Assembly (NCBI GenBank): GCA_028713125.1
Contig: JAQTOU010000001.1
Coordinates: 328,273 to 392,272, forward strand
Direction of reading: 5' to 3'
Length of the DNA: 64,000 bases
Source of the DNA: Elusimicrobiales bacterium
Lineage (GTDB): Bacteria > Elusimicrobiota > Elusimicrobia > Elusimicrobiales > UBA9959
Shown here: piece after piece, positions 48,068 to 55,980 of the stretch
Layout of the letters: each line of letters opens with the position of its first letter
How positions within the stretch are numbered: the first letter of the stretch is position 1
Position numbers and translations under genes: made by a program
Notes under the pieces: model-generated
Seen by the model: only the letters and a program-made list of their open reading frames with translations
What the model was told of the DNA's origin: nothing
Database searches by the model: none

Positions 48068-49210
48068 TTATTTCGCCAGGTGGTGCTTCTTGATAAATTC
48101 TATAAGCTCGAGCCCGTAAAGAGAGACCTTCTCGGCCCCCAGCCCGCGCACCGCGTGCAGGTCCTCCAGCGACCTCGGCTGCGACTGCGCAAGGCGCTCC
48201 AGCACATCGTTGCCCATTATCGCCTCCGGCAGCATGTTCCGCCGGGCCGCGATCTCCTTGCGCCACATCTTAAGGTCCTTGAACCTGTTTTTCACCGTCT
48301 CGAAATAAGCGCGCTTCTCCCGCGAGATCTCCCGCTTGGGCACATGGTATTCCGGGGCCTTAAGCCCCCGCTGCAGGGCCTCGCGGATCCAGACCCCGTG
48401 GTTCGCCAGCACATAGCCGCTCACGCCCTTGAAGATAGAAAGATTATGCAGCCCCTCGCGCGGCGCCACCGACAGGCGCAACATCAGGTCCTCGCTGATC
48501 ACCTTGAAAGGCGGCGCGTTGCGCTTTATCGCGGCCACCTCGCGCGCGAGGTAGAGCTCGCGCAGCACGGCCAGGCCGCGCCCGTTAAGCTGGCGCGCGC
48601 TCTTCAGCGTCAGGAAGCCGCTCTCGTCGAAGCGCATCGGCGACGGCTCGATCTTGCAGATCTGCGCGAACTGCCCCGTTACCTCTTCCAGCCGGCCCTT
48701 CTTTTGCAGCTCGGCGGCCAGGATGTCGCGCAGCGTTTTAAGGTGGATCGTGTCGGAGCTGGCGTAATCCAGCATTTCCTTAGTAAGCGGGCGGCGGCCC
48801 CAGTCCGCCTTCTGGAACTTCTTGTTCATCTCCGCGCCTATGTACTCCTTCACCATATTGTCCAGGCCGCACTTAATAATGCCCAGGTACTTCGCGGCCA
48901 CCATCACGTCGAAGATATTCACGAAAGTGCAGCCCATCGCAGCCTTGAACACCCTGATATCCGAATCCGCCGAGTGGAAGATCTTTTCCACGGCGGGATC
49001 GGCGAAGACCGGCAATATGGATTTAATGTCCACCGCGAGCGTGTCCACCACGGCGTTGATGTCCTCGCCCGTGAGCTGCATCAGGCAGAATTTCTCTTTA
49101 TAGGCGTAGAGGCTGTTGGACTCGGTGTCTATGGAAATGTATTTATAGCTCGCCAGCCTGGCGGCCAGCTCGTCGAATTCTTTCTGCGTGTCGATGAAGA
49201 TGTAACTCAT
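48068..49210 (-). CDS. rnd: Ribonuclease D
   Basis: 380 residues. The DEDDy 3'-5' exonuclease domain (about 1-175) shows the first acidic pair in YISIDTESNS (Asp28, Glu30), then HSADSDIRVFKAAMG and the last Tyr/Asp in LDYASSDTIHL, and the RNase D-type KADWGRRPLTKEML. One or two HRDC-like helical domains follow (about 210-290 and 310-378, ending QPRSLEDLHAVRGLGAEKV). It trims tRNA and other structured-RNA 3' ends in the cytoplasm. TATCAT ends 6 bases before the ATG, with no Shine-Dalgarno sequence. Confidence 0.92.
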   Translation of the reverse strand: MSYIFIDTQKEFDELAARLASYKYISIDTESNSLYAYKEKFCLMQLTGEDINAVVDTLAVDIKSILPVFADPAVEKIFHSADSDIRVFKAAMGCTFVNIFDVMVAAKYLGIIKCGLDNMVKEYIGAEMNKKFQKADWGRRPLTKEMLDYASSDTIHLKTLRDILAAELQKKGRLEEVTGQFAQICKIEPSPMRFDESGFLTLKSARQLNGRGLAVLRELYLAREVAAIKRNAPPFKVISEDLMLRLSVAPREGLHNLSIFKGVSGYVLANHGVWIREALQRGLKAPEYHVPKREISREKRAYFETVKNRFKDLKMWRKEIAARRNMLPEAIMGNDVLERLAQSQPRSLEDLHAVRGLGAEKVSLYGLELIEFIKKHHLAK

Positions 49211-49216
49211 CTATAG

Positions 49217-49222
49217 ATGATA
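49217..49222 (-). promoter_or_regulatory. -10 element for the leaderless RNase D gene
   Basis: Minus-strand TATCAT is followed by CTATAG and the ATG at 49210, a 6-base gap with no Shine-Dalgarno sequence. Confidence 0.4.
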
Positions 49223-49313
49223 GCAAAGGATGGCCGGGAAAGGCCACGAAAGCGCCCTGAAAGAAGCCGGCCTGCCGGCCCGCGCTTTCTTGCTTTACGC
49301 CGCTTCCAGTTGC

Positions 49314-49319
49314 TATGAT
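49314..49319 (+). promoter_or_regulatory. -10-like element for the RluE-like gene
   Basis: TATGAT lies 8 bases before the ATG at 49328; TTGCTT occurs 18 bases further upstream as a weak -35. No Shine-Dalgarno sequence is seen. Confidence 0.4.
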
Positions 49320-49327
49320 TTGCACAG

Positions 49328-49888
49328 ATGCCGACCATAATTTTCAACAAGCCTTACGGCGTGCTTTCCCAGTTCACGCGCGAGCACGGGCATCCCTCGC
49401 TAGGCGACTTCAAACTGCCCGGCGGCGTCTACCCGGCAGGGCGCCTGGACCACGACAGCGAAGGGCTCCTCCTCCTGACTTCGGACGGGCAGCTGCAGGC
49501 CAGGATCTCCGACCCCCGGCACAAAATGCCCAAGACCTATTGGGCGCAGGTAGAGAAGGAAATAACCCCGGAGGCAGCGGCGAAGCTGCGCGCCGGGCTT
49601 ACGCTAAACGACGGCCCGACCCTCCCCTGCGGGGCCAGCGTCCTGCCCGACCCCGGGCTCCCGCCCCGCGATCCGCCCATACGCTTCAGGAAGACCGTCC
49701 CAACCTCCTGGGCCGAGATAGTGCTTAAAGAAGGGCGCAACCGGCAGGTAAGGCGCATGCTGGCCGCCGTAGGGTTCCCGGTGCTCCGGCTGATACGCAG
49801 GGCCATCGGGCCGCTGACGCTGGAAGGCCTTGAGCCCGGCCAATGGCGGGAACTTACTGAAAAAGAGATCAGGAGCCTGAAAGGCTGA
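49328..49888 (+). CDS. RluE-like 23S rRNA pseudouridine synthase (RsuA family)
   Basis: 186 residues. IIFNKPYGVLSQFT opens the RsuA-family catalytic domain, with the catalytic Asp in PAGRLDHDSEGLLLLTSDG, then KTYWAQVEKEI, LKEGRNRQVRRMLAAVGFPV and LRLIRRAIGPLTLEGLEPG. There is no S4 domain, as in RluE, and the length matches RluE (about 180-220). RluE modifies U2457 of 23S rRNA in E. coli; the target here is inferred by family only. The hydroxyacid dehydrogenase gene follows 15 bases downstream. Confidence 0.9.
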   Translation: MPTIIFNKPYGVLSQFTREHGHPSLGDFKLPGGVYPAGRLDHDSEGLLLLTSDGQLQARISDPRHKMPKTYWAQVEKEITPEAAAKLRAGLTLNDGPTLPCGASVLPDPGLPPRDPPIRFRKTVPTSWAEIVLKEGRNRQVRRMLAAVGFPVLRLIRRAIGPLTLEGLEPGQWRELTEKEIRSLKG

Positions 49889-49903
49889 GGCAAGGAGACT
49901 ATT

Positions 49904-50788
49904 ATGAGCATCCCGCCCCGGATAGGTTTTATAGGGCTCGGCATAATGGGCCGGGCGATGGCGATGGGCCTGGTAAGGGCCGGCTTCCAGGTTTCGGTTT
50001 ACAACCGGACGCGCCAGCGCACCATCGAATTCGCCGACCTGGGCTGCGAAGTGGCCTCCACGCCGCGCGCCCTCGCGAAAATGTCCGACACGGTGATAAC
50101 CATGGTTTCCGACCCGGCGGCCATGCAGGCCATAATGGAGGGGCCGGAAGGGGTGTTTTCCGCCTTCTCCGGCGGGAACACGCTGGTGAACATGAGCACC
50201 CTCTCCCCGGATTACACCGCCGGGCTGGCGAAGAAATGCTTTATGGCCGGAGTTAATTTCCTGGACTGCCCGGTCTCCGGCTCCAAAGGCGCCGCCGAGA
50301 GCGGACAGCTCGTGATCCTCGCCGGCGGTGATAAAGCCGCCGTCGAAAAGCTTTCCCCGGTCCTGAAAGCGATGGGCCGGGCCATCGTATACGCCGGGCC
50401 GGCCCCGGCCGGGACCGCGCTCAAGCTCTGCATGAACCTTATACTGGGCCAGCTTAACACCGCGCTGGCCGAGTCCGCCGCCCTGGCGCAGGCCCAGGGC
50501 ATAGCCCCGGAACTTATCTTCGAGACGCTTTCGCAGAACCCGGCCCTGAACTGCGGATACTTCCAGTTCAAAAAAGAGAAAATGCTGACTAAACATTTCC
50601 AGGCCGATTTCCCACTCAAGCACATGCTCAAGGACGCCAGGTACATGCTGGCCGAGGCCGCGAAGAAAAAACTTTCCCTCCCGGTGACGGCCGCGGTGGT
50701 AACCCTTATGGAGAAATCCTATAATAGCGGTTACGGCGAAAAGGACCTGAGCGTCGTGCTCAATAACCTGACGGAGCCGCTGGGGTAA
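49904..50788 (+). CDS. NAD(P)-dependent beta-hydroxyacid dehydrogenase (GLYR/HIBADH family)
   Basis: 294 residues. The Rossmann motif IGFIGLGIMGRAMAMGLVRA and the cofactor choice segment VYNRTRQRT (basic residues favour NADPH) open the protein. The substrate-binding DCPVSGSKGAAESGQLVILA and the catalytic Lys in GTALKLCMNLILG follow, with the helical C-terminal domain containing FPLKHMLKDARYMLAEA. Glyoxylate/succinic semialdehyde reductases have this signature and length. The physiological substrate is not certain. AAGGAG precedes the ATG. A 59-residue membrane protein gene lies 3 bases downstream, so co-transcription is likely. Confidence 0.9.
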   Translation: MSIPPRIGFIGLGIMGRAMAMGLVRAGFQVSVYNRTRQRTIEFADLGCEVASTPRALAKMSDTVITMVSDPAAMQAIMEGPEGVFSAFSGGNTLVNMSTLSPDYTAGLAKKCFMAGVNFLDCPVSGSKGAAESGQLVILAGGDKAAVEKLSPVLKAMGRAIVYAGPAPAGTALKLCMNLILGQLNTALAESAALAQAQGIAPELIFETLSQNPALNCGYFQFKKEKMLTKHFQADFPLKHMLKDARYMLAEAAKKKLSLPVTAAVVTLMEKSYNSGYGEKDLSVVLNNLTEPLG

Positions 50789-50791
50789 AAC

Positions 50792-50971
50792 ATGAAACAA
50801 GAAACTATCGTCGCGGCAATAAACTCCGCCTTTGAATTCCGACACAAGCACCCGGTGATAAGCGTCGCGCTGTCGCTGCTGATGGTAGCCGCCTGCGCCG
50901 GCGCGATCTACCTGATAATAATTAAGATCCCCTCCATCGTCCCCTGCTTTACAGTCAACGGCTGCCATTAA
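50792..50971 (+). CDS. 59-residue single-pass membrane protein
   Basis: A short open frame, ATG at 50792 to TAA ending at 50971, encoding a basic, helical N-terminus (MKQETIVAAINSAFEFRHK), a 22-residue hydrophobic helix (VISVALSLLMVAACAGAIYL followed by III) and a short C-terminus with two cysteines (CFTVNGCH). It begins 3 bases after the dehydrogenase stop codon and ends before a composite terminator, so it fits as the last gene of that transcript. Codon use is unremarkable. No family is recognised. Confidence 0.6.
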   Translation: MKQETIVAAINSAFEFRHKHPVISVALSLLMVAACAGAIYLIIIKIPSIVPCFTVNGCH

Positions 50972-50986
50972 CCAAGGTTCCGCGGC

Positions 50987-51039
50987 GGCGAAGATCAGGA
51001 GAGAGAAAAGACTCTCTCTTGTTTTTCGCCGTTTTTTTT
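50987..51039 (+). terminator. Composite intrinsic terminator
   Basis: Outer GGCGAA/TTCGCC (50987-50992, 51025-51030) encloses an inner AGGAGAGAG/CTCTCTCTT hairpin, and eight T residues follow at 51032-51039. It separates the dehydrogenase transcript from the iron operon. Confidence 0.85.
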
Positions 51040-51046
51040 GGTATAG

Positions 51047-51060
51047 TTAGCCTTGGCTAA
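51047..51060 (+). promoter_or_regulatory. Palindromic operator candidate for the DtxR-type regulator
   Basis: TTAGCC-TT-GGCTAA is a perfect inverted repeat with 6-bp half-sites. It lies 35 bp upstream of the DtxR-family start codon, overlapping a TATAGT-like -10 (51042-51047). DtxR/MntR-type operators commonly have TTAG..CTAA half-sites, so autoregulation by iron or manganese is inferred. Confidence 0.65.
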
Positions 51061-51094
51061 CATTATTATCCCGCCCTAACATAACAGGACCCTG

Positions 51095-51532
51095 ATGAAA
51101 ACACTCTCGACAAGCCTTGAAGATTATCTCGAAGCGGCCTATACGCTGAGCCGCAAGGACGGCTTCTGCCGCGCGACCGGGATAAGCCGGCAGCTCAAGG
51201 TCTCAAAGCCCTCCGTCAACGCCGCCGTAAAAGCCCTGGCCGCACGAGGCCTGCTAGAGCACGAGCGCTACGGCTATATCCGGCTCTCCCCCTCCGGGAC
51301 GAAGGCGGGCGCCGAAATAGCTGCCCGCCACCTCCTGCTCAAGGACTTCTTTATTTCGGTGCTAGCTATGGACCCCGGACAGGCGGAGCTCGACGCCTGC
51401 AGGGCCGAGCACGCCCTCAGCCCGGGGGCGCTGGACCGGGTAGGGGCCCTCGCCGTCTTCCTGAAGTCCGCTCCCCGGCGCAGGCTCCTCCAGGCGGCGA
51501 GGTCTGCCGTCTCCGCCAGGAGGGCCTTATGA
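51095..51532 (+). CDS. DtxR/MntR-family metal-dependent repressor
   Basis: 145 residues. The N-terminal winged helix (STSLEDYLEAAYTLSRKDG, RQLKVSKPSVNAAVKALAARGLL) matches the DtxR/MntR DNA-binding domain, and the dimerisation/metal domain shows RHLLLKDFFISVLAMD and ELDACRAEHALSPGAL, where the Glu/Asp/Cys/His cluster is the metal site. There is no SH3-like third domain, as in MntR, so size alone does not settle iron or manganese. The ATGA overlap with feoB argues for iron. Confidence 0.9.
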   Translation: MKTLSTSLEDYLEAAYTLSRKDGFCRATGISRQLKVSKPSVNAAVKALAARGLLEHERYGYIRLSPSGTKAGAEIAARHLLLKDFFISVLAMDPGQAELDACRAEHALSPGALDRVGALAVFLKSAPRRRLLQAARSAVSARRAL

Positions 51533-53496
51533 AACTCTCCCCCTCCGTAACCCTGCTCTCGATGCGCGAGGACGAAGCCGGCTACATAGTCGAGGTCGCC
51601 GGCACCGACGAATTCAGGGGAAAGCTTAAAGCGATGGGCCTCTATACCGGCAGGCATATCCTCAAGCGCTCGCCGGAGAGGTCCGGCGGCCCGGTCGTCG
51701 TGGAGGTGATGGGCACGAAAGTAGCGCTTGGCCGCGTTATGGCAGGAAAGATCCTGGTAAAGACTAAATCCCGCCGCATCCTGCTGGCCGGCAATCCGAA
51801 CGTAGGAAAGAGCGTGGTCTTCTCCCGCCTGACCGGCCTGGAGGTGATCTCTTCCAATTACCCGGGGACCACGGTGGAATACACCGCCGGCAATACCATA
51901 CTTGCCGATGAAAGGTTCTCCGTAGTGGACGTGCCGGGCGCTTACAGTCACGCGGCCACCAACAGGGCCGAGGAAGTCGCCGCCAGTCTCCTGGCCGAAG
52001 AGGACAAAGCGCTGATACTCAACGTCGTGGACGCCACCAACCTCGAGCGCAACCTCTTCTACACGCTGGAACTCGCCGGCCTGGGAGCGCCCCTGATAAT
52101 CCTCCTGAACAAATGGGATATCGCCCGGAGGAAGGGCGTCACTATCGACGCTTCGGCCCTGGAGCGCCAGCTCGGCGTGCGCGTGGTTCCTTTCGTGGCT
52201 ACGACCGGGGAAGGCCTTTCCGGCCTGAAGGGAGCGGTAGAAGACTTCAACGCCGGGCGCCTCCCGTCGCCGGCCTGCGTTCCGGACGGGCCTGACGAGA
52301 AGTGGAAACTGATAGGACGCATCTCGGCGGAATGCCAAAAAATAGAACACAAGCACGCCACCCTGCTGGACAGGCTCGAGGACATCACCTCGAGCCCCTC
52401 GACCGGCCTCCCCTTCGCCGCCGCGGTAATGCTGGCCGTTTTCTGGGCCATTCGCTTTACCGGCGAAGGGCTTATAAACCATGTGCTCGACCCTCTTTTC
52501 CTGCACGCCTGGATGCCGCTCCTGAAAGCGGCCCTGGCCGGGCTGGCTGACGGAGCCTTCATTAAAACGCTTCTCCTCGGCGTGACCCCGGTCCCTATGG
52601 AATCTTTCGGCCTGCTCACCACGGGCCTCTATATTCCTTTCGTCACGGTGCTGCCTTATATAATCTCCTTCTACGCGGCGCTCGGCCTGCTCGAGGATAT
52701 AGGCTACCTGCCGCGCCTGGCGATAATGCTGGACAGCTCCATGCACCGTCTGGGCCTTCACGGCTACGGGACGATCCCGCTTATGCTTGGCCTGGGCTGC
52801 AAAGTCCCGGCCATCCTCGCGGCGCGCGTACTGGAAACTCCGCGGGAGCGGGTGATAGCCACGGCCCTGACGCTCTCGCTCGCGCCCTGCATGCCGCAGA
52901 CGGCCATGATACTCAGCATACTTTCCCCCTACCCTTTAAAATATACGCTGGCCGTCTTCGCCGCGATCGCCGCCGCGGGAATAGCCAGTTCCCTCCTGCT
53001 CAGCCGCATGCTGAAAGGCGAGACTCCGGAACTTTTCCTGGAGATACCTCCCTACCAGACGCCCTGCGTGCCGATACTCGGAAAAAAACTTTACTTCAGG
53101 GTAAAGCAGTTCCTGCTCGAGGCCGTCCCGATGATAGTCCTGGGCGTCCTGGCGATAAATTTGCTGGATATCAGCGGCCTGCTTAACGGCCTGTCCGCCT
53201 TTTTCAGGCCCGCGGTCACCGGCCTGCTCGGTCTGCCCGCGGAGACCGTCTCCGTGATGGTGCTGGGCTTCCTCCGCAAGGACGTGTCCATAGCCATGCT
53301 CACGCCCTTCGCCCTTTCACCTGGCTCCATCGTCGTGGCCAGCGTTTTCCTGAGCCTCTACCTGCCCTGCCTGGGCAGTTTCATGGTGACCGTGAAGGAA
53401 CTGGGAGCGAAAGACGCGGCGCGCGTGTTCGTCCTGAACTTCGCGGCGGCCCTGCTTTTCTCCTCGGCTTTGAATCTGCTCGTAAGATTCCTATAA
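51529..53496 (+). CDS. feoB: Ferrous iron transporter FeoB with fused N-terminal FeoA domain
   Basis: 655 residues. Residues about 1-78 are an SH3-like FeoA domain (FRGKLKAMGLYTGRHILKRS, VVVEVMGTKVALGRVMAGKI). The FeoB G domain follows: G1 GNPNVGKS (88-95), G3 VVDVPGAYS, G4 LNKWD, and a GDI-like helical region. The membrane domain has gate motifs LGLGCKVPAILAARVLE and LPCLGSFMVTVKELG. It is a GTP-dependent ferrous iron importer of the inner membrane. In most bacteria FeoA is a separate protein. No FeoC gene is present. It is translationally coupled to the upstream regulator. Confidence 0.94.
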   Translation: MKLSPSVTLLSMREDEAGYIVEVAGTDEFRGKLKAMGLYTGRHILKRSPERSGGPVVVEVMGTKVALGRVMAGKILVKTKSRRILLAGNPNVGKSVVFSRLTGLEVISSNYPGTTVEYTAGNTILADERFSVVDVPGAYSHAATNRAEEVAASLLAEEDKALILNVVDATNLERNLFYTLELAGLGAPLIILLNKWDIARRKGVTIDASALERQLGVRVVPFVATTGEGLSGLKGAVEDFNAGRLPSPACVPDGPDEKWKLIGRISAECQKIEHKHATLLDRLEDITSSPSTGLPFAAAVMLAVFWAIRFTGEGLINHVLDPLFLHAWMPLLKAALAGLADGAFIKTLLLGVTPVPMESFGLLTTGLYIPFVTVLPYIISFYAALGLLEDIGYLPRLAIMLDSSMHRLGLHGYGTIPLMLGLGCKVPAILAARVLETPRERVIATALTLSLAPCMPQTAMILSILSPYPLKYTLAVFAAIAAAGIASSLLLSRMLKGETPELFLEIPPYQTPCVPILGKKLYFRVKQFLLEAVPMIVLGVLAINLLDISGLLNGLSAFFRPAVTGLLGLPAETVSVMVLGFLRKDVSIAMLTPFALSPGSIVVASVFLSLYLPCLGSFMVTVKELGAKDAARVFVLNFAAALLFSSALNLLVRFL

Positions 53497-53497
53497 T
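53470..53497 (+). promoter_or_regulatory. Internal leaderless promoter at the feoB stop codon
   Basis: TTGAAT (53470-53475), a 16-base spacer and a perfect TATAAT (53492-53497) overlap the feoB stop codon. Exactly 6 bases follow before the ATG of the MFS gene at 53504. Confidence 0.5.
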
Positions 53498-53503
53498 TGA
53501 GCT

Positions 53504-54700
53504 ATGGGCTTTTTCAAGGACATGCGCGCCGGCCTGACGCGCAATGTCACCTATCTCGGCGTAGTCAGCGGCCTCACGGACATCTCCAGCGAGATGCTCT
53601 ACCCTATCGTCCCGGTTTTCCTCACCTCGGTGCTCGGCGCGCCGATGCAGGTGGTGGGCATTATCGAAGGCCTGGCCGAATCTACGGCCAGCCTGCTCAA
53701 GATAGTCGGCGGCCGGCTCTCCGACCGCGCCGGGAAGCGGAAACCTTTCGTAGTGGCGGGCTATTCGCTCTCCGCTATTTCAAAGCCTGTCCTCGCTCTC
53801 GCCGCCACCTGGCATTTCGTCCTGTTCTCCCGCCTCATCGACCGCGTGGGCAAAGGCCTGCGCACTTCGGCCCGCGACGCGCTGATAGCCGGCTCGGTCG
53901 ACAAGGAGCACTGGGGAAAGGCCTTCGGCTTCCACCGGGCGATGGACACGCTTGGAGCCGCCCTCGGGCCCCTGGCCGCGCTGGCGCTGATCAGCTTCAT
54001 GCCGGCGGGGAAGCCGGACTACCGCTTTATCTTCATGCTGGCTTTCATCCCCGGCGTCATCGGCGTCTTCGTCCTGCTTTACTTCGTTACGGAGCCCGCG
54101 GCTCCGGCTAAAGCGCCCGGCGCGCCCCCGGCGGTCCGCACGCCCATGACCTCCGACTTCAAAGTCTTCCTGGCCCTTTACTCTATTTTCGCGATCGGGA
54201 ATTCGAGCGACGTCTTCCTTATAATGAAGGCCAAAAGCATGGGCTTCACTCTTACTCACGTAATATTGGCCTACACCGGCTACAACGTCGTCTACGCCCT
54301 GCTGGCCGCCCCGGCGGGCTGGCTTTCGGACAGGCTGGGCAAGATAAAGACCATGGCCTTCGGCTTCCTGGTCTTCGCCGCGGTCTATCTCGGCTTCGCG
54401 CTCGCCGAGAAGCCCTGGATGATCTGGACGCTCTTCGCGCTCTACGGCTTCTACGGGGCTTTCAACGAGGGGATCGCCAAAGCCGTCGTCTCCCATCTGA
54501 GCGCCGGCGACAACCGCGCTTCCGCCATGGGCTACTTCCAGGGCGCTACGGGCTTCCTCGCCTTCTTCGCCAGCGCGCTTGCCGGCCTGCTCTGGGACCG
54601 CGTCTCCCCCGCCGCCCCTTTCGTCGCCGGCGCGGCCTGCGCTTTCATTTCGATGTCGACCCTGGTAATGTGGACGGGTAAAAGGAAATTCTCATTCTGA
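53504..54700 (+). CDS. MFS transporter
   Basis: 398 residues and 12 predicted helices. The signature GLTDISSEMLYPIVPVFLTS and loop motif GGRLSDRAGKRKPFVVAGY indicate the major facilitator superfamily, in a subgroup annotated as sugar or unknown-substrate transporters with 'DISSEM' in helix 1. FSRLIDRVGKGLRTSARDAL follows, typical of this subgroup. The substrate is unknown. It begins 7 bases after feoB and overlaps the following gene by one base (the A of the stop codon is the A of the next ATG), so it bridges the iron operon and the cysteine desulfidase-like gene. Confidence 0.87.
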   Translation: MGFFKDMRAGLTRNVTYLGVVSGLTDISSEMLYPIVPVFLTSVLGAPMQVVGIIEGLAESTASLLKIVGGRLSDRAGKRKPFVVAGYSLSAISKPVLALAATWHFVLFSRLIDRVGKGLRTSARDALIAGSVDKEHWGKAFGFHRAMDTLGAALGPLAALALISFMPAGKPDYRFIFMLAFIPGVIGVFVLLYFVTEPAAPAKAPGAPPAVRTPMTSDFKVFLALYSIFAIGNSSDVFLIMKAKSMGFTLTHVILAYTGYNVVYALLAAPAGWLSDRLGKIKTMAFGFLVFAAVYLGFALAEKPWMIWTLFALYGFYGAFNEGIAKAVVSHLSAGDNRASAMGYFQGATGFLAFFASALAGLLWDRVSPAAPFVAGAACAFISMSTLVMWTGKRKFSF

Positions 54701-55980
54701 TGACGACACTGCTTAAAGAAGTTTTAAAACACGAAGTTTACCCCGCCATGGGCTGCACCGAGCCGGTAGCGATCGCCTTCGCCGCCGCTACCGCTGGCAG
54801 GCTGCTTAAAGGCCGCACTACGTCCGTGCTGGTAAAGATCGACCCCGGAACATACAAGAACGGGCTGGCCGTCTCTATTCCCAACACCCTCGGTAAAAAA
54901 GGGAACCTGCTGGCCGCCGCAATAGGCGCGGTAGTGCGCCGCCCCGAGCTCGGAGCCCAGCTCTTCAAGGGCCTTCCCGCAGCCAGGCTTAAAGAAGCCT
55001 CGGAGCTGCTTAAGAGCAGGCGCGCCGTGATAAGCGCCGATTATTCAAAGCGCGGGATCTATATTTCAGTAGAAGTAAAGGCGGGAGCGGACAAGGCCTT
55101 GTGCGTGCTCGAAGGAAGCCATAACCAGGTGGCGCTGCTGCGGCATAACGGGAAAGTGGTCGCCAGGACCGCCGTCGCCGGGAAAAAGACCCGCCTGCCT
55201 TACAAGGAAACCCTGCGCAAAGCCTCTTTCCGCGACCTGTTCCGGGAAGCCGGGAAAGTAAGCCCGGCCGAACTGCGGTACATTAAAACGGGCGTGGAGA
55301 TGAACCTCGCCGCGGCGCGCGAAGGCCTGAAGCTGAAAAAAGTCGGCTATTACATAGAGGACCTTATCCATAAAGGCTATCTTAAACGCGATATCCTTTC
55401 CACCGCCAAACTTACTTCGGCCGCCGCCACCGACGCGCGCATGGCCGGCGTCCCGGTTCCGGTCATGTCCAGCGGCGAGTCCGGCAACCAGGGCGTGGTG
55501 GCGGTGCTCGTACCCTGGCTGGTGGGGAAGGCTTTCCGCGTGCCGGAGAAGCGGATACTCAAAAGCATCGCGCTCTCCCATCTCGTAAATTCCTATATCA
55601 AGGTTTTCCTCGGAGAATTGGCCCCTATCTGCGGCTGCGCGGTAGCCGCGGGCGTCGGGGCCTCCGTGGCCATCGTCTGGCAGCGCGCCGGGGCCGACAC
55701 CAGGAAAGCCACGCTTGCGGTCAATACCGTAATAAGCGATATCGGCGGCATGCTCTGCGACGGCGCGAAGAGCGGCTGCGCGCTTAAAGTAGCCTCTTCG
55801 GCCGACTCGTCCATACGCGCCGCCTGGATGGCGATGAACGGCGAAGGCATCACCGAAGCGGAGGGGTTCATAGGAAGCACGGCCGAAGCCACCATAAAGA
55901 ACATAGCCCGCATCTCCAGCCTCGGGATGAAAAAAGTGGACTGCATAATTCTTGATATAATGACAGCAAAGACGCCATGA
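54700..55980 (+). CDS. L-cysteine desulfidase / UPF0597 family protein
   Basis: 426 residues. YPAMGCTEPVAIAFAAATAG carries the first conserved Cys of the family. VMSSGESGNQGVVAVLVP, ICGCAVAAGVGASVAIVW and GMLCDGAKSGCALKVASSA hold the remaining Cys residues that coordinate an oxygen-labile 4Fe-4S cluster in the characterised archaeal and bacterial enzymes. The predicted reaction is L-cysteine to pyruvate, ammonia and sulfide, in the cytoplasm. Genes follow on both sides with 1- and 4-bp overlaps. An iron-sulfur enzyme downstream of the FeoB locus is a reasonable partner in iron-rich, anoxic conditions. Confidence 0.9.
   Translation: MTTLLKEVLKHEVYPAMGCTEPVAIAFAAATAGRLLKGRTTSVLVKIDPGTYKNGLAVSIPNTLGKKGNLLAAAIGAVVRRPELGAQLFKGLPAARLKEASELLKSRRAVISADYSKRGIYISVEVKAGADKALCVLEGSHNQVALLRHNGKVVARTAVAGKKTRLPYKETLRKASFRDLFREAGKVSPAELRYIKTGVEMNLAAAREGLKLKKVGYYIEDLIHKGYLKRDILSTAKLTSAAATDARMAGVPVPVMSSGESGNQGVVAVLVPWLVGKAFRVPEKRILKSIALSHLVNSYIKVFLGELAPICGCAVAAGVGASVAIVWQRAGADTRKATLAVNTVISDIGGMLCDGAKSGCALKVASSADSSIRAAWMAMNGEGITEAEGFIGSTAEATIKNIARISSLGMKKVDCIILDIMTAKTP

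Noticed and set aside
49604-52761. Long minus-strand open frames opposite the dehydrogenase and feoB genes
   Set aside because: High-GC antisense shadows without signal, domain or ribosome-binding site.
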